The notes: generated by a model from the letters alone, not told the origin. 64,000 nucleotides of DNA from Heligmosomoides polygyrus polygyrus (GCA_947396885.1 OX377202.1:67242643-67306642), one strand, 5' to 3'; shown: positions 22,835-37,800, counted from the first letter of the stretch. Made by a program: numbers and translations.

Positions 22835-25800
22835 ATGCAGCGGCGCCAATGGATCTGCTCGGCCGTCAACATTGGGCTGTTTCTTGTCGGCGCCGCGTTG
22901 CTGATTGCCGGTGCAGTGGTGATAGCGAAGGTTTTCCCCGATGTCGTCACCAACACAGTCAAGACGGTAGCGCCTTCCGCGTTTCTTGCGTTCAGATGAG
23001 CATGAGCATGCTTCAATCAGATTCCGTTTGATTTTGGTATACAAGGCTATATAGATACACAGCTCCTGAGGAAGGATTAAGGAAGACTGATTGCATACTT
23101 AAATTAGCTCTCTGCAGAAGGCGCTTGGACGGTTAGGACGAGCTTGCAAGATAATTTCGGGTGCTGAAGTGATAGAATGTTACAACTTCTTTTGCTGTAT
23201 GTCTTGTCCTTTGCCTTTTGTTCTTAGAACTTTTAGAACGCGCGCTTTCTTTCAGGAAATTTTAATTGCGTCGTTTATAAGTAAGCTAAATAAGCAAATA
23301 AATAACAGTTTGGAAGGAAAACGAGTTACTAAGGAAGCTTTTGTAAGGGTTGTGGGGCCTCTACTTCAAAACAGTTCCAGCGTGCGCTACCCATAGACCA
23401 CAAATGGTGATACGTTGTCCAATGCGAGCTATCACTTAAGCACATTTTACCTTTTCAGCCACAAACTGAAGATAAGTAAAAATGAACCTTGAATAGCCCT
23501 TGGAGAAGACACTATTTGGTCATTTAATTTCGTTTGAGCATAACACATCAATGGGTCTAGTTACGAATTCCGCGTGTTGCACCGCTATACGAAGAAAGAC
23601 CGAACGGAAACACCTACAACCTTCCAGCAGATAAGTTCTTGGCCTACAGTTGTCTTCCGAAACGCATTCTCCAGAAAAGTCTTCTTGGAGGCTAATAGGT
23701 AACACTTATTGAATAGATGCATTTGTATCAAACAGAATACACACATATTCACGAAGAATTGTGGTTCTATTTATAGCACTGTGGTGCCAAATAGAAGCTA
23801 AAAAGCAATGGACGTTTCTTTCTATTAATGACGAGCCGAGCCTAGCTGAACATGGACACTCTATTGCAGGCGACAGGCCCTTGTGACAAGCCGGCCTACG
23901 AAGACCCATGTCACATGGTGTATGACAGTTCAAGTATTTTTATAGCGGACCCCGCTACGAAGCAGGACAGACGCTGAAGAAGAAGAAGAAGAATGCGTGC
24001 TAATGACAGTTCGGTTCGACTTCTGAATCAGTTTAGATGCTTCTACATGAGTAGAGTAAACAAATGCAGAAGCCGAACTGAGCTGCCTCATCGTTGTCCT
24101 CCAACTACACTCCGTCTTTGGTACACTACCACATGCTCGCAGCGATGCAATCATCTCTACATTTTGCGGAAGGTCACAGCACTGATTCGCGTTGCAATCA
24201 TACAGACTCCTGAGAACAAAGTGTGGATTCGCTTGCAACGCGAAAGGGCTTTTCAGGGTTTTCTTCAAGTTTAAGCTATCACTCGAAAACAATTGTGATA
24301 CATCTTCAAGGCAAGTAGGAGACCTCGTAGATTTCTGCAAAAGAAAGGGAGTGGTGGTCGCATCAACGACAGTTTGGTATTCGGAAGAGCGAAAGGGTGT
24401 CCCTCATGTCGTTGTATCGCTTTAGACAAATCACTGCAGTTCTACTTATTTCCCTCCCAGTATCGAAGAAGATGACCAAAAAGTGAATTCAGCTCTCCAA
24501 TTAATTATGATGCTTAGCTCCATGCTGGTCCCAGATTAGCAGGATAGCAATGAAGCTTTAAGCTGCAATAGTAGTTTTTCTCTCGACTTCCTCAGGAAGG
24601 AAGCTGGATGTTCAAGCAAGTTCCATGATGCTCATTTCATTACTGTCTTAGAGATTGTGCACGCTAATTTGTGCAACAGGGCTTAAGCGGAATGCGTTTA
24701 GAGCAAGGTTCTTGGACTGAACGACGACGGAACATTGAACGATTTCACCAAATCTTGGGTCAACCCTTCCTACGTCTCAACGATGCAGTACTGGATTTTT
24801 GACTACAAGAACACGATAGGAATTTTGAACCGAGCACTGTTTCCGGATATGGACGAGAAGGGACCATATGCGTATGAGTGAGTGTTTCTCAATTGATTCT
24901 ATTGTGCTCCTAATTAGATTACTGTTATTTTTTTTACATGGTAAGGAGTCAGCTAGCCCTACATTACATTGCAGCCTGAGGCAAAATATTAGGTTGTCCC
25001 ATAAATCCTTGCAGTTTTTTTTATAACGATTCACTGCAGATTTCGCCGGCGGTCTCTTGCGCAGCGCTGCATAGCTTTCAAAAGAAAACGATCTGCTCTA
25101 CCAGAACTTGTACTGCATTTCTTTCTTCATCATGAATTTTGTCAATTTGTAGGTCGTTGAAGTGAAAAGTGAAAAAGTGAAAAAGTAGCCATTTGCGCAC
25201 TTGTTCTCTCCGCTTAAGCTTGGAATTTTTTGCACAGTTTTTAAAGCACTTGGAAGACAATGCTCTGTGCTACAAGAATATGTGTTGGTCCTATTTTCTC
25301 ACATGTCTGATTGATTTTTAGGCCATCGAATTGGGAATTCCGACTTTTCCGTCCAAAATTTTACCAAAACTCGGTTCTGTGGTTGGACTTTTTTGCTTGG
25401 TGTTATATGTCGTTTGGAAGAGGATGTCTTGTTCAGTAAGAATTTGTGTCGCGTGTATTGGCTCACCTGATTTCTGTCGAATATCAACAACTGAAGAAGG
25501 AGAAGGAGTTGTTGGTGAAGACGATTTTTCTCTTTTTGGCATTTTGTTGATATTCAACGGAAACCAATAATCGCGACATACATTCTTATATAGCAAGACG
25601 TTTTCTTTCGAATGACATATAACACCAACCCAAAAAGTCCAACCTCAGAGCAGGAGTTGTCGGCAAAAATAACCCTCCTCCTTCGGACGTCCCAATTTGA
25701 TGACCTAAAAATCAATAAACGACAAATGAGCAAATAGCACTAACACATATTCTTATAGTAGAGAACTTTGTCTTCCAAGTGCTATAAAAAACTGCGCAAA

Positions 25801-28800
25801 AAATTACAAACCTAAGCGGAGAGAACAAGTGCGCAAATGGCTACTTTTTCACTTTTCACTTCAACGACCTAAAAATTGACGAAATTCATGATGAAAAAAG
25901 AAATGCAATACATGTTCTGATAGAGCAAATCATTCTATTTCGAAAGCTATGCAGCACTATGCAAGAGACCGCCGGCGCAATCCGCAATGAGTCGTTGAAA
26001 GAGACGGCAGGGACTTATGGGACAACCTAATATTTCAGCGAAATAAAGACTTGTCTCTAACAATTTTCTCGCACTAGGTTTGCGAGTAATCAAGACCGAG
26101 GTTGTGATTGCCCTGCATGTGCTCTTTTCGCCATATTCACATTGCTAGATTTTGATAGATTTTCAGAGTAGAGCAAACAATCCCATCAGCCAGATTCGAT
26201 GCAGTTGGATACCCGTGTTTTAACCTTGGTGTAGAATTAGTCAGCACAACAGCAACTTTTGAGGCTATCGAGCTATCGAATGTTTCAGCGAGATTCTGCT
26301 GAATACGAACTTGAACTTCTCCAAGGACGGTGAAGTAATGCAGTTCGCACAAGCAACAAGGTACATCTTCAACCCATCAAAGTCGTGTCCAGGATGCGAC
26401 CCCAAAAAGGACACTGTGACAATTCCGGACATCAGCTTCTTCGTGAGTGTTGCGTATCTTTTACAATTTTTCATCCAAGGTAAACACTATATTACGTTTG
26501 CAAGGGGTGTCCCAAATTAGTAGCGCCTCTGTATTTATCACTAAAGTTCCTTACTTTCAAGAATCTCGAGAATTAAGGGCGGTTTTCTATTAAGCACCAT
26601 TCTTATATTAAAAAGAATAATGCTAGTAGAATATGAAAGATGATGGTTTTGCGAACTACATCGAATCTATTGAAATATAGCGCTGTGTTTCTTACTTTTC
26701 ATCCTTGAAGGGTATGTTAAGTTTCCTCCTACGGGTTTCTTTAATATTCCACATTTTTTGCTGTTTTGTATGAACCACCAGGTCAGTTAGGTCCGTTTAT
26801 AATACAACCTACCACTTTCTTGTGATTTTTGTAGAATGAAAAGTATCCGTTTTCGGTTAGTAGAATTTGAGAAAGCTGAGAAAGAAGTTTGCGACTGCGC
26901 GACTTCTTGCAGATCTGTCGGGCTGAACGAATGAATTATGAGTAGGTGACACAGCAGCATGTGCCTGTCTGTTCCTTTATGCATTGCTAGAAACTATCAC
27001 CCTTCCAGGGAGACATTTATAAGATTCCTATGCAGAGGAAGCAGCAAAGCTCTTGTTCTGTAACTTGCGTTCCGCAGTTCTCAGTATATTCAAAAAGGGC
27101 CCACCTGCACTTGTGCAAACATCAAGAGTGAGCCAGGCCAGAGCAACTACCAGTTAAAGATTGCAAAGAGGAAAATATTAGGATGGTCAGAAAGTCCTAA
27201 ACCGTTTGACATTTTTCTTCTATATTTTTTACAATGGGATTTTTTGGTAATATAATCATCATCGTTAGTCACTGCGAACCTAATAGGCCGGTCAGCGATT
27301 TCTTCTCTCAGAGTTGAAGAGATTGGGAGTCAGAGAAATCGCTGACCTCACTTTCAACATGAATTTTAGTAATTTTTTTCGTGGCCAGGAATGCATTAAG
27401 GGCGGGGGGATAAATAACAGTCAGAGGAAGTAATGTCAGTGGAACAGGGAGGATTAGGAACCGTGTCCCAGTCTAGTCCCTGTAATTTTTCACAAATTTC
27501 TTTAGCTGCATGCCCCGAAGAAGGAGTTAGACAAAGCTCATCTAGGCTGCTTTTCTCGAGCAGCGTCCGCCTGTTCGAGCACGGTTATTTAGGGTGCTTG
27601 TCACGAATCTGGCATCTGTTTTCGGTACAACACCAGATTACAGCAGGTTAGACTAGACATGAATGCTGCGAAAAAGCTGGCTTTCAAGCGGGTTTCTTCA
27701 TCTCGCCCCACTTCGTTTCCAGGATCGTATCTTTAACTGAAAGTAGTCTTCAAAAAATTGAAAACCGAAAACGAATACCAAATTTGTGATCATCGCCCAA
27801 TAACATCCCTCGGCGAATGGAGGGAGTGCGGGTGACCTGTCTCCACCATTTCACTTAACCGCAGCCTACTCACATCGTGGTCTACTGTGATCTATCGGAA
27901 CAAAAAACAAATTCCAGATTCGTGATCAGTATCCAAAATGCCTTTCCCTAGACGAACATTGGCGAAAAAAATCCGAGCCTGCAGACGTACGTGTGTTCAT
28001 ACCTGTAGCGGCACCCTCCCACTAGAGTATGTAGGGAAGAGTGACCGGCACCAAAATAGGCAAAAATGCAACCAATAACACAAGAAGGATAAGAAATTCC
28101 AAATTTCGTCACAGTTAGCAAAATTAGTAAAAGTCACAAGAAACGCGCTTTCCATAGAAATCCGAAAAGCGATCAGCATATCTTGGTGATGTATCAAAGT
28201 AATAGTCGATCATGCTCACTACAAGGTTACTACGATACACACTTCTAAAACTAATAGAAACCATTAAAAAGGGATCACACATAAATACATCTAACGAAGG
28301 ACCCACCAACACAAGGTGGCCATATCTAATCGACGAAGGCTAGTTTGGCTCACATCCTGTAAGAGGTTAAAAGGAGGTTGAAGCACGAACACTAAACTCT
28401 GCCTAGACCATAATGCACTCTACATTGATAAAAATGCAAAAAGCGCTTCTTGCAATGTATAGATCGCACACCCAGAACCGATCCCTTGACCACCCTCTCG
28501 CAAGCCCACCGCGCTATCCACTCGGTCGTCCAGTCTCTGCAGCTCCGCTGGTGAATGCCTCCCGTGAATGTGCCTTCTCGCTTCCACCTGGAATTTATCA
28601 AACCCCGCGTTCTAGCCATTTGAAGCTCCAAACCTTATGCAGGATCATTTCTGAGCATGACAAGGGCATTGCAGGCGTCAACTTTGCGTTGTCAGTCCGC
28701 ACTGAAGTGCTACAGCTTTTTGCCATTGTTGACCTACCCAGAAGTCCGCAGGAAATTTGGAAACCACTATGGTGCTTCCTAGACAACGCCCTAAAATCGC

Positions 28801-31800
28801 TTTGAGAAATTCCGCGGTCACCTCTTTGACCTTCCTCGTGAGTTGTTCTAGTTATCGCATGTCAATGACCAAATGCGTATTCAAATAGCCTCCGCGATTA
28901 CTTGCAGCAGTGATGTGAATGGCGCGTCCCAAATAGTTATTGAGTAACGCTAGCCTTCGCAGCATTGAGTTGGCAGATTCACGTCTAGGGGTATTCTCAT
29001 AGTCTCATCTCGTTGGCCTTGCCACTAGCCACTCTCGGAATGCCATTCAGAGCATGTAGAAGAATCTCCTCCTAGAGCCAAAAATTTCAGTTGAATCCTG
29101 GAAACTTTCAGATAGGTTATTTTCTACCTTCAGATAGGCATGGCGCAGATTGACGCTTTGGTGGAGACAGTGCTAGGAAACGACAAGCTGGTCGGGCTGT
29201 GCCAGGAGCTGTTCAAGGACTGTGCTCATTTAGCCGAAATTTTAGAGAGAGAAATTGGCACCTTCATGACGTTTTTCAACACGGGACCTTTCATAACTGT
29301 CGTAGGTTATATGTCATTTTTTAATGAAAAAGTGACTAAGAACGATTGAGCTACAGACCGTCGATGAGCTGATGTTCTCCGGTTACGTTTCTCCACTTGT
29401 CACCAAGCTGGGAGACCGAATCATTAGCCTCTCGAACAGGCTCCTAGGGACGAAGCTGTCACCGATCGATCCAGCACCGTTCACCGTAATTCTGAATGTA
29501 GGTTTCTTCCTGAGCCCAAACCTTTTCCAGTGCATGAAGGTAAGCGATCAGAAGTTTCTCCTATACATTCGAAAGACAGCGAAAATCGGAAATCGTAACA
29601 GATGTACATCAGCTCCAAGGTTGTGAGCACCTGCGTTTCTCGCGTATCTTGGCGGGGACTTACTCAGATCGGAACAAGTTTGATTAAATGCATCAGTAAA
29701 TTTGTTTGCGAGTAAATGTTGGCGATAAATGTAAGCAGCTGCGCAATGTTTGAGGAACGACGAAATCATAACTGGTTTCAGCGGTGGAGAAGTGTGTCGC
29801 TAGTGTTCTAAAGCGTCTTGGCGTTTCCATATTATACTAGTTCGCATCGCACACTCGCTATCAAAAGGTAGAATTAAATATATTATTAAAGCTGTTGGAA
29901 GTCTTCTCTTTACATAATTCCAGTATATGAAATATAGTTAATATATTAGGTTGGTGCAAAATAAAATGCAGGTATTGTGCCGTTGGTTTCAACACTTAAA
30001 AAAATAAATTAAGACTTTTTTATAAAGTATTATATAATGTTGGAAATTCCGTGTTCGACTCTCGTCAAACCTTGGCATCGTTGATGTTGCAATAGACGAG
30101 TGGATTGTGCAGCGTAGACAAGATTGGTATGCAAGTCTTTATTGCGGCCCACGTCTCGGCGTCGTCGCCTTCTTCAGAGCCTGGAAATGAGTCATTTGAG
30201 AAACTACCCTTCCAAATGCAATTTCATTCTGCAGGAGACCATCCAAAAGGCTCAGAGACTACGAAAATGATACCGTGAGGAGTCGGAAACATGGCTAACC
30301 TTAGATGTGGACAGATGACGTCCACTGTCATCCTAGCTGGACGAAAGATGGGTGAATGAGCTTAGAGCCCTTGGGACCACCCGCCTCAGGGACCTAACGG
30401 GTCATGACCCAGAGGTCAAAACCAGCAGAGGGCGGCCCAAGGTTATTCATGTTTTCGACTTCTTACGGTATCGTTTTCGTAGTCTCTTAGCCTTTTGGAT
30501 GGGCTGCTGAAGAATGAAATGGCATTTGGGAGGGTAGTTTCTCAAATGGTTTCGACTTTTCCAGGCTCTGAAGAAAGCGACGACGCCGAAACGTAAGCCG
30601 CAATAACGACTTGCATACCAATCTTGGCTACGCTGCACAACATACTCGTCTATTGTTGGAAAGCTTATTATATGCGCTATCCGCACATGTAATTTAATTC
30701 AAGTAGCCTATTTTAAAAAATAGTTTGGTTTTTATTTTCAGATGTCTAAACGCGATTTTCGTCGAATTTTCCGGCTCTGATGCTGCCGGGGAGCTTTTCT
30801 GTTCAGCCACCACGAAACGTCGCCTGTTACCATAAAGCATCCATTTCTCAGCGCAGGTCACAATCCGTTCGAGAAACGGACCGTTGGCATTGCGCAAAAG
30901 ATGGGCATATGCACATGGCCGCAAAAGATGCCTCGAAAAGACGATCTTCTGTCTTTCGTTCAGCTTAGCTTCTTGATCTTCCCAATTTGCTTCAAATGGC
31001 GAACAACTGTAGTGTAGCCGACGTCGAGGTCCACTGCAATGTCTCGCGTGCTTTTGCGCCGATCAGCTTCGACTGACGCCTCCAATGGATCGTTATCAAC
31101 GGCTGCCATGTGGTTCGTCTTCGAGGCCGGTGTTGCCGGCACGAAACTTTTGGGACCAACGTTGTACTGTGCATTCGTTGACACATCCCTGGCCCCATAC
31201 TTCATTGATATATCGAGCGATTTGGGCAGAAGTCGGGCCCAGTTCCAACAAGTAAAAGTAAATTTGACGAGACGTGCGTTTCGACATCTGAAAATAAAAA
31301 CGAAATTATCTTTTAAATTAGCGATTTGTATTAAATTCCATGTATATTTAGAAAGCGCATATGATAGGCTTTCCATCAGTTTATCTTAAAGGCATTAGTT
31401 TATTCTAAAAAAGTGTTGAAACCAACTAAGTAAAAAACCTGCATACCTGCATTTATTTTGCACTTTAATATTAGGCTGAGTCATAAATTTTGCAACATTT
31501 TTGTTTTTACTGGAACTCAAAGTAAACCCGCTGAAGTATCATATTGTGTTTGAAAGCTTGTTTCCTAGCGACTATTTTGAGTTATGAATTGTTGGTTTTA
31601 CTTGTGCTGTTGAAAAGTTTTGTTCTCTAGAACGATATGCACTCAAAGTGAAAAAGCGTATGATTTGACTTTCAATTAGTTCAAGCTCGGCAGCAGCCCA
31701 GCGACGGGGACAAGCACATTGAGGAAGTAACCGGCAAGTTCACGCCTAGCCGAATAAATTCTGTAGATGGTACAAGAAGTTTCTTTCCGCCCAGAAGGGC

Positions 31801-34800
31801 AACAAAGGCAAACCCCTCGCGGGAAGATCAACGTCTGTAAAAAAAGGCCTCGCGCCAATCCATCAGGTCGAATTCTTCTCAAGCCACACTAGGACTGACC
31901 GCTATCTCCACTCCTCCCAATGAACCACCGCTCGTCGGTTGCAGAAGATTGGAAGGTCACAAAAAACCCCTTCTTCAGTGCGTCATGCTTTCACGGAAAC
32001 CCAAGTAAATCGTTGTGCATCCGACAGCCGCGAGCTGCTGCACCGGCTCAAGCGAGAGGCCTGGATCGACTCCTTACAAGCGATGAAAAGCGAATGCTTC
32101 ACTACAACTGCAAAGCTGGAAAGCAATTGTTGGAACGCAGCGAGCCGGGTTCCGGCGTCAAAACCGGAGCTCCACCGAAAGAAGGTCCTGCTGTGCGTTT
32201 GGTGGATGAGTAGTGGTCAGGGCACCGGGAGCTGCTCCACGTAGTCGAACCATCCTCGGCGCTCGTTTTTCCCAACAACTCGCCTAGGTCCAGCAAAAAT
32301 TAGTGGAGAAAGAAGTCGATAGAGCCAATGTTTCTTGCACCAGGGCAATGGCCGACCGCTTACGGCACTTCAGACGCTGGCAGAAATCTAAGAATCGGAC
32401 TGGACCAAAATCAAGCAACCACCGTACACCCCAGACACTGCGTCGTCTGAATGCCATCTGTTTCAGTCGACTGATCAGTTCCTCCATGGTAGGCGCTTCG
32501 CCAAACTCGATGAGGTCACGGTGGAGGTACACGATTTCTGCAGGTCGAAACGGACGAGTTCTAATAGAGATGTAATCCACTCAGTTCATGAAATGCTGAA
32601 GAATGTCACAAAGAATAGCGGCAATTACTTCGCTTAAGTCAATCATTTTTCTTTGTGGTATAGTCTTCTTTTTGCTGGAAGTCAAATTTTGTTGCAAAAT
32701 TTATGACTCAACCTAATATAATTTTATGTATCAATTTTATCAAATCTAATTCTAATATAATATTTCAACGGATATTGTTAAACTAAATACTGTAAATCAA
32801 ATTGATCTATTTTCAAACCAACTTAAACACATTTTAAACCAAATCACACCCTTTTCTAACCGTCTTACCTTAGGCGCATTTCAAAACATATGGAACACAT
32901 CTCAAACCGAAATTGTTCACTTTTAAAGGTAAACTGGACACTTTTCAAAGCAAGGTGGACACGTTAAAATCAAACTGACCATCTTTCTCCAAAGCAGGCT
33001 TCTTTCAGATGACACAGCATACTCTCTAAAAAGCTTGACATGAATTTTTGCAGGAAAATTTAATTTGCAATTAATTGTTGTTTTCTAAATTTAGTATGTA
33101 ACTAATTTACCAGTGTTCAATTGATAATTTCTTTGAAAATTATTTTCAATTGAACTAAACCGAAAAAGTGAAAACAGTGCATGATAATTTACAAAATGCT
33201 TAATATTTTAGAAGAATAAACAATAAGTAAAAACATATCAAGCTTCACTTTAAAATGCAAAGAAGTAACAATTTTTACGAGTTTTAGAAGAGAAAATCGC
33301 CCTTATCCAAGGCGTCGCGATTCTCTTTTGATTAGCAGCGAAAATCCCGTTTGTGTGGAGTTACGCCAACGGCACAACAGAAATAGTTGTAGAAAACAAG
33401 CCTATTTTGACTTCGCAGTTTTGGCAAGCGACGTTTACACAAAAACCGAAGGAAAATCTCCGCATCCTAGACGAGCTCGTCACGTCCTTTTCCTCTTTTA
33501 ATGTTCTGCAAATGGTTGCTTTGCTGTATTCCAAGCTAAACTTTAATCCATTGCCTTCTTTTTTGCAAATTTTTATAAAGCTTCAGACACTTTCTTCACC
33601 TCCTAGAGGAAGGTAAAACATACATTTTCTAAAAAGGGAGCCTCATCTTTAGTTAAGCCAATTTTTTGGCTTTCTTTGAAAGTTTCTAGTTTAGCATGGA
33701 AGGAGCATGTTTTAATTTGGAGGATGATCGCTTTAAATAGAAGCGTCCAGCTTCCTTTGAAAAGTATTCAATGTAACGTGAAACTACGACGTCTATTTTT
33801 AACTTAATATAACCGCAGCACAGTGGAAGCTCTACCTATTGTGGGGACATTTTCAGAGCGAGAATGGCACGACGGACACCTTGTACACAATGCAGACGGG
33901 GAAGACTGACTACTCTCGCGCAGGATATATAATTTCCTTCGCCAACATGAGCAACATGTCACTTCCCAGCGACGGCGATAAGCTCCCCTCGGCGTGGTAG
34001 GCACTCACTCGCTTTGTGTTCGATAATGTTTTTGTAGGGCAGAAGTTTGCATCTTAGGTGGCCAGCGGCAGAAACAGTCGGATGTAATGGGAACGCCTTG
34101 GTCTTAGAAGGAACTAGTAGGTTCATTCCTTTAACTACTGTTTATGACGATGGAATGAACTCTTGACACGGGTGGTGGACGTACAGATTTAGTCGCTCTC
34201 TCCTTGGAGATTTCTGCCTTTTGAGGAGATGTCAATGAATTCAATTCCAGACGGGGACTTCTTCAAGTCTTTTATAAAAAAGGAGCCTCTGCCTATCTAC
34301 ATCTCAGACATATGCAGGTTGTAAATTCTCTACATTGCACGATAACCGTTGCAAACGATCTCGATTCAGATCTGCAACACTTCAGTTCGAGAAGGAAGTT
34401 GCAGTGAAGGGAATCTCCGGCTACCGCTACTTGCTGCCCCAAACGGAGTTTGACTACTCGATTCAGGACAACTGCGGCTTCTGCAATCCCGATTCACTCA
34501 GCAAATACGGAGCATACGACCGTCCTCCGAACAGCTCCTGCCTTCCCACTGGTTTGCTCGACATCAGTGGTTGCCAGCAAAGTACGATCCTATTTCGGGC
34601 ATTATTTATTTATTTACTTATTTATTTATTTCGACGTCAAATGGACGTCACAATAAGCTAGAATAAACACGATCGAAACAAGCCATGCAATAAAAGAAGA
34701 AGATAACACCGGAACAACAAATCACCCGGCAGCGGCAACATTGTGGCAACCAATTTCAAACTGATAGAGCTAGAGGCACACAACTTGCAACTGAGCCAAG

Positions 34801-37800
34801 AGGGGACAGCATGCCCCTCTAGACGTGTGAATTTGTTGCTTACTCTTGTTCAAATTTACACCGAGGCTATCTGTCCACGTCAGCCAGCTATGATGCATAA
34901 CAGTAAATACAAGAACTGCGGCACTTGGGTACATACGCTGGCCGCCCCATGGGACTGGTTGCTAGGACAGGTGGCCAGGAAAGTAGAGAGAACATTTCGG
35001 TGCGCTAGCTTAGAGGGAATAGTAGACGTCGTAAACACGAACAGTCCTGGAAGCCGAATCACAGTACATCACCTACTGGGAAACCAAATATGAGGACGAT
35101 TTTACCAAAGAGTGCGGCTGAGCTGGTAAAACAAAAAGTAGGGCGACTTTAATAGATTAGGTTAATGGGAAAATTAAGGAGCATTAAGGACTAATTACTA
35201 CCAAGAGAGAAAATAAAATTCAACACTATATAGAAAAATAATCAAAGAATTTTTAATTTGAAATACGATTGGAGAAGCAGAAAGAAATGTGGAAGGTTTG
35301 TCCCGCAACTTAGAACCCTAAAAAGGTATAATTAAAGGTTACGTTTACGTCTTGAACTACAAAACATACAAACATCGGGAGCAGATCTTTGCTAAAATCC
35401 CTGAGAATGGCACAAACTTCTACTCTACACCTAGATTGGAAAATATAATAATGAGACTTACGCAGAGAAGATGTGGAGAATTGCCAAGGGTTTTCCCTGT
35501 TCCGCCGTCTACTACTTTCTCGTATTAGGACGCTGGAAGGAGGTGCAGGTCTTGGAATGCACCACAAATCGACTTTAGCTTGCCCCTCAGTTGAGTCTTT
35601 TACATCAGTGTCTGAGAATCGACTAATCGTAAGTGCTAGCAGCCTTTCTTGTACAATGCAAAACACTAACCTGTTCATCGGCTTGCCGCCTCAAGCTGTT
35701 TAGAAAAACGGAGCGTCAAGACATTTAGACGAACATTACGACGAATAGGAAGGAGTGTGTTGCTACCTCGATCTAAAGAACGAAATCACTGACCTTCGTT
35801 AAAAGGTTAGCAATTTCGTTCTTCAGATCGTTAGCGTGTTTCCTTATCGCTTGCCTTTAGAGATTTTACAGGAGCTTTCCATTACTCAAACTATGTGGTT
35901 CAGCTCATACCTACGTAGTGCTTGAAGCTTCGGAGACATAAGGAAGACAAATTGGAATTTCGTCAACGCTCCTGGCTGTATATTGTGGCATCTCTCTGCC
36001 TTCTTCTGGAAAGATCTGCACATATCATAATCTACAAAAATTAGATTATGATATGTGCTCGACGGAGCAATGCGACGTGTTAAATCCATGGAAACCGATT
36101 TGTTTCGAATGGTAGGAGAAACCATACTGGCAGTTTTAATCGTGTTCCTAAAATGAGCGAGCTTCGTTTGGAAGAGGGGCCCAAACCGGATTTCGATAAC
36201 CGGTATCAGCTAGTTTCATAGATCCCTAACTTAAGATAGACCTGGACATTGAAAAATGGTAGCCAGCCTTCCACTGGCTTCTCATTTTTTTTGAAAACTG
36301 TTCGTCCTATTAGCAACTTGAAGCAGGTGTACATTTCTTTCTGAAGGAACATGCAATGAATCAGTCATGTGTGAAGCAGAGGTGAAGGATTTGTGGGGAT
36401 GAAGCACGGCTTTTCAATCTTTGGCATGGAAGCATGACCAACGCTGATGCATGCCGGTGGTCCATCGCTAGATCTCGCGCCTGCTCAAAGTACTGAACCT
36501 ACAACCTGAATGCGTTACAGAGAAGCCGTTCTTTGATTAGAACCACAATTTGCAGAATCGGCAGGCCATGAATGTTTATCGAAGCATGGTGGTCAGCAAT
36601 TCCATCGGTGCTCCAGGATCTGGACCTTCTTTTGCACCCCTGTCAAAATTCGCGAGCACAACCATTCCTTGTACACGGTCCGCCTCCTTACAAGAACCGC
36701 CAACACAAATTAGTTTAAGCCCTCTTTAATCTCCGTAGACGTTGATACCAACGTCTTGAAATTCGCGAGACCCCTCGTTTGAGCATCAGTCCGCTCACTA
36801 TACGTAGCGAAAGTGAGAAGCCGTCTGCCATCATGCTCTTCATAACTCGAGAGGTCGGCATTACTTGAGGGTACGTGTTTCACAGCACTTGGTAACGGTT
36901 TGCCGTCTTTTCACCAAGCCTCTAACCTCAAGTGTGCTTTGGCTTGGGTGGGTCACATTGGTTACCGATGTTCTGACTCTCACGGGGAACTCGCGCTGCT
37001 CTATGCCTTCGTAATATTTCACGAGTATTCGTCACGATACCGCCACTCACAAGCAGTCCAACGTAGTCAAGACCACCCTAGGTTCTTTCAGATTTGAGAT
37101 GTCATCGTCCAAAAATGTTGCGGGATTTCTGGAAACTTTCGCTGTCCAGTAAAAATTGAAGCAATTTCAGGTCCCATCATCATTTCGAAGCCTCATTTCT
37201 ACCAAGCGTCAGATATTGTTCAGTCGTTCGTACCGCGTTTTAAGCCAAGCTACGAAAACGACGAAACGACCCTTGACATCGAGCCGGTGAGTGCACCTAT
37301 GGAACAGAGAGTTAAATCATAGGATATGCGCTGCATAATAGACGTCGGACGCGTAGCAGTGAAATCTGCGACGTCATCAAGTTAGGCTCTGCAGGACGAT
37401 AAACCCTAGGTTGTGTCCGTGCAGTGGTATCGAAGTGAGCTAACGGTTATTTGGAGCAAACGAACCGACAAAAATTGACGAGCTATCGCTTTCTGGTTTA
37501 TGATTGCTTTTCTGAGATTTGATGCAGGAAAGCAATTCCGCTCCACAGAGCTTCGCCTGTCCCATACCTCGCTGTTCGACGGAAAATCGGAAAGCGCAAC
37601 GTGTCCTTTTCTTTGCAGATCACTGGAACTGTGCTGTCTGCTAATAAGCGCCTTCAAATCAACATGCTCCTCTCACAGTTCTCAACAATCGGGTATGTTT
37701 GTAAGACAGCTGCGTTCATTGACGGCCCATTTGACTCATGCTCAGCGCTGACAAGAGTAGAGGGAGCATGAAATGCAGATTTATGGTGGAAGCTTTATGT

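Noticed and set aside
25318..25596. 92-codon minus-strand frame
   Set aside because: Lies wholly inside the 1-kb palindromic mariner-type element and has no transposase motif.
27178..27283. Very short mariner-type MITE
   Set aside because: Ends TTAGGATGG and CGAACCTAA match over only a few bases; too weak to call.
28413..28805. 130-codon plus-strand frame
   Set aside because: Falls in a dispersed repeat; the second copy at 51419-51751 has a similar but differently broken frame.
33353..33616. Open frame in scavenger receptor intron 5 containing FVWSYANGTTEIV
   Set aside because: It resembles a CD36 phrase by chance, but it sits where the family has no extra sequence, the flanking exons join in phase without it, and its composition is intron-like.
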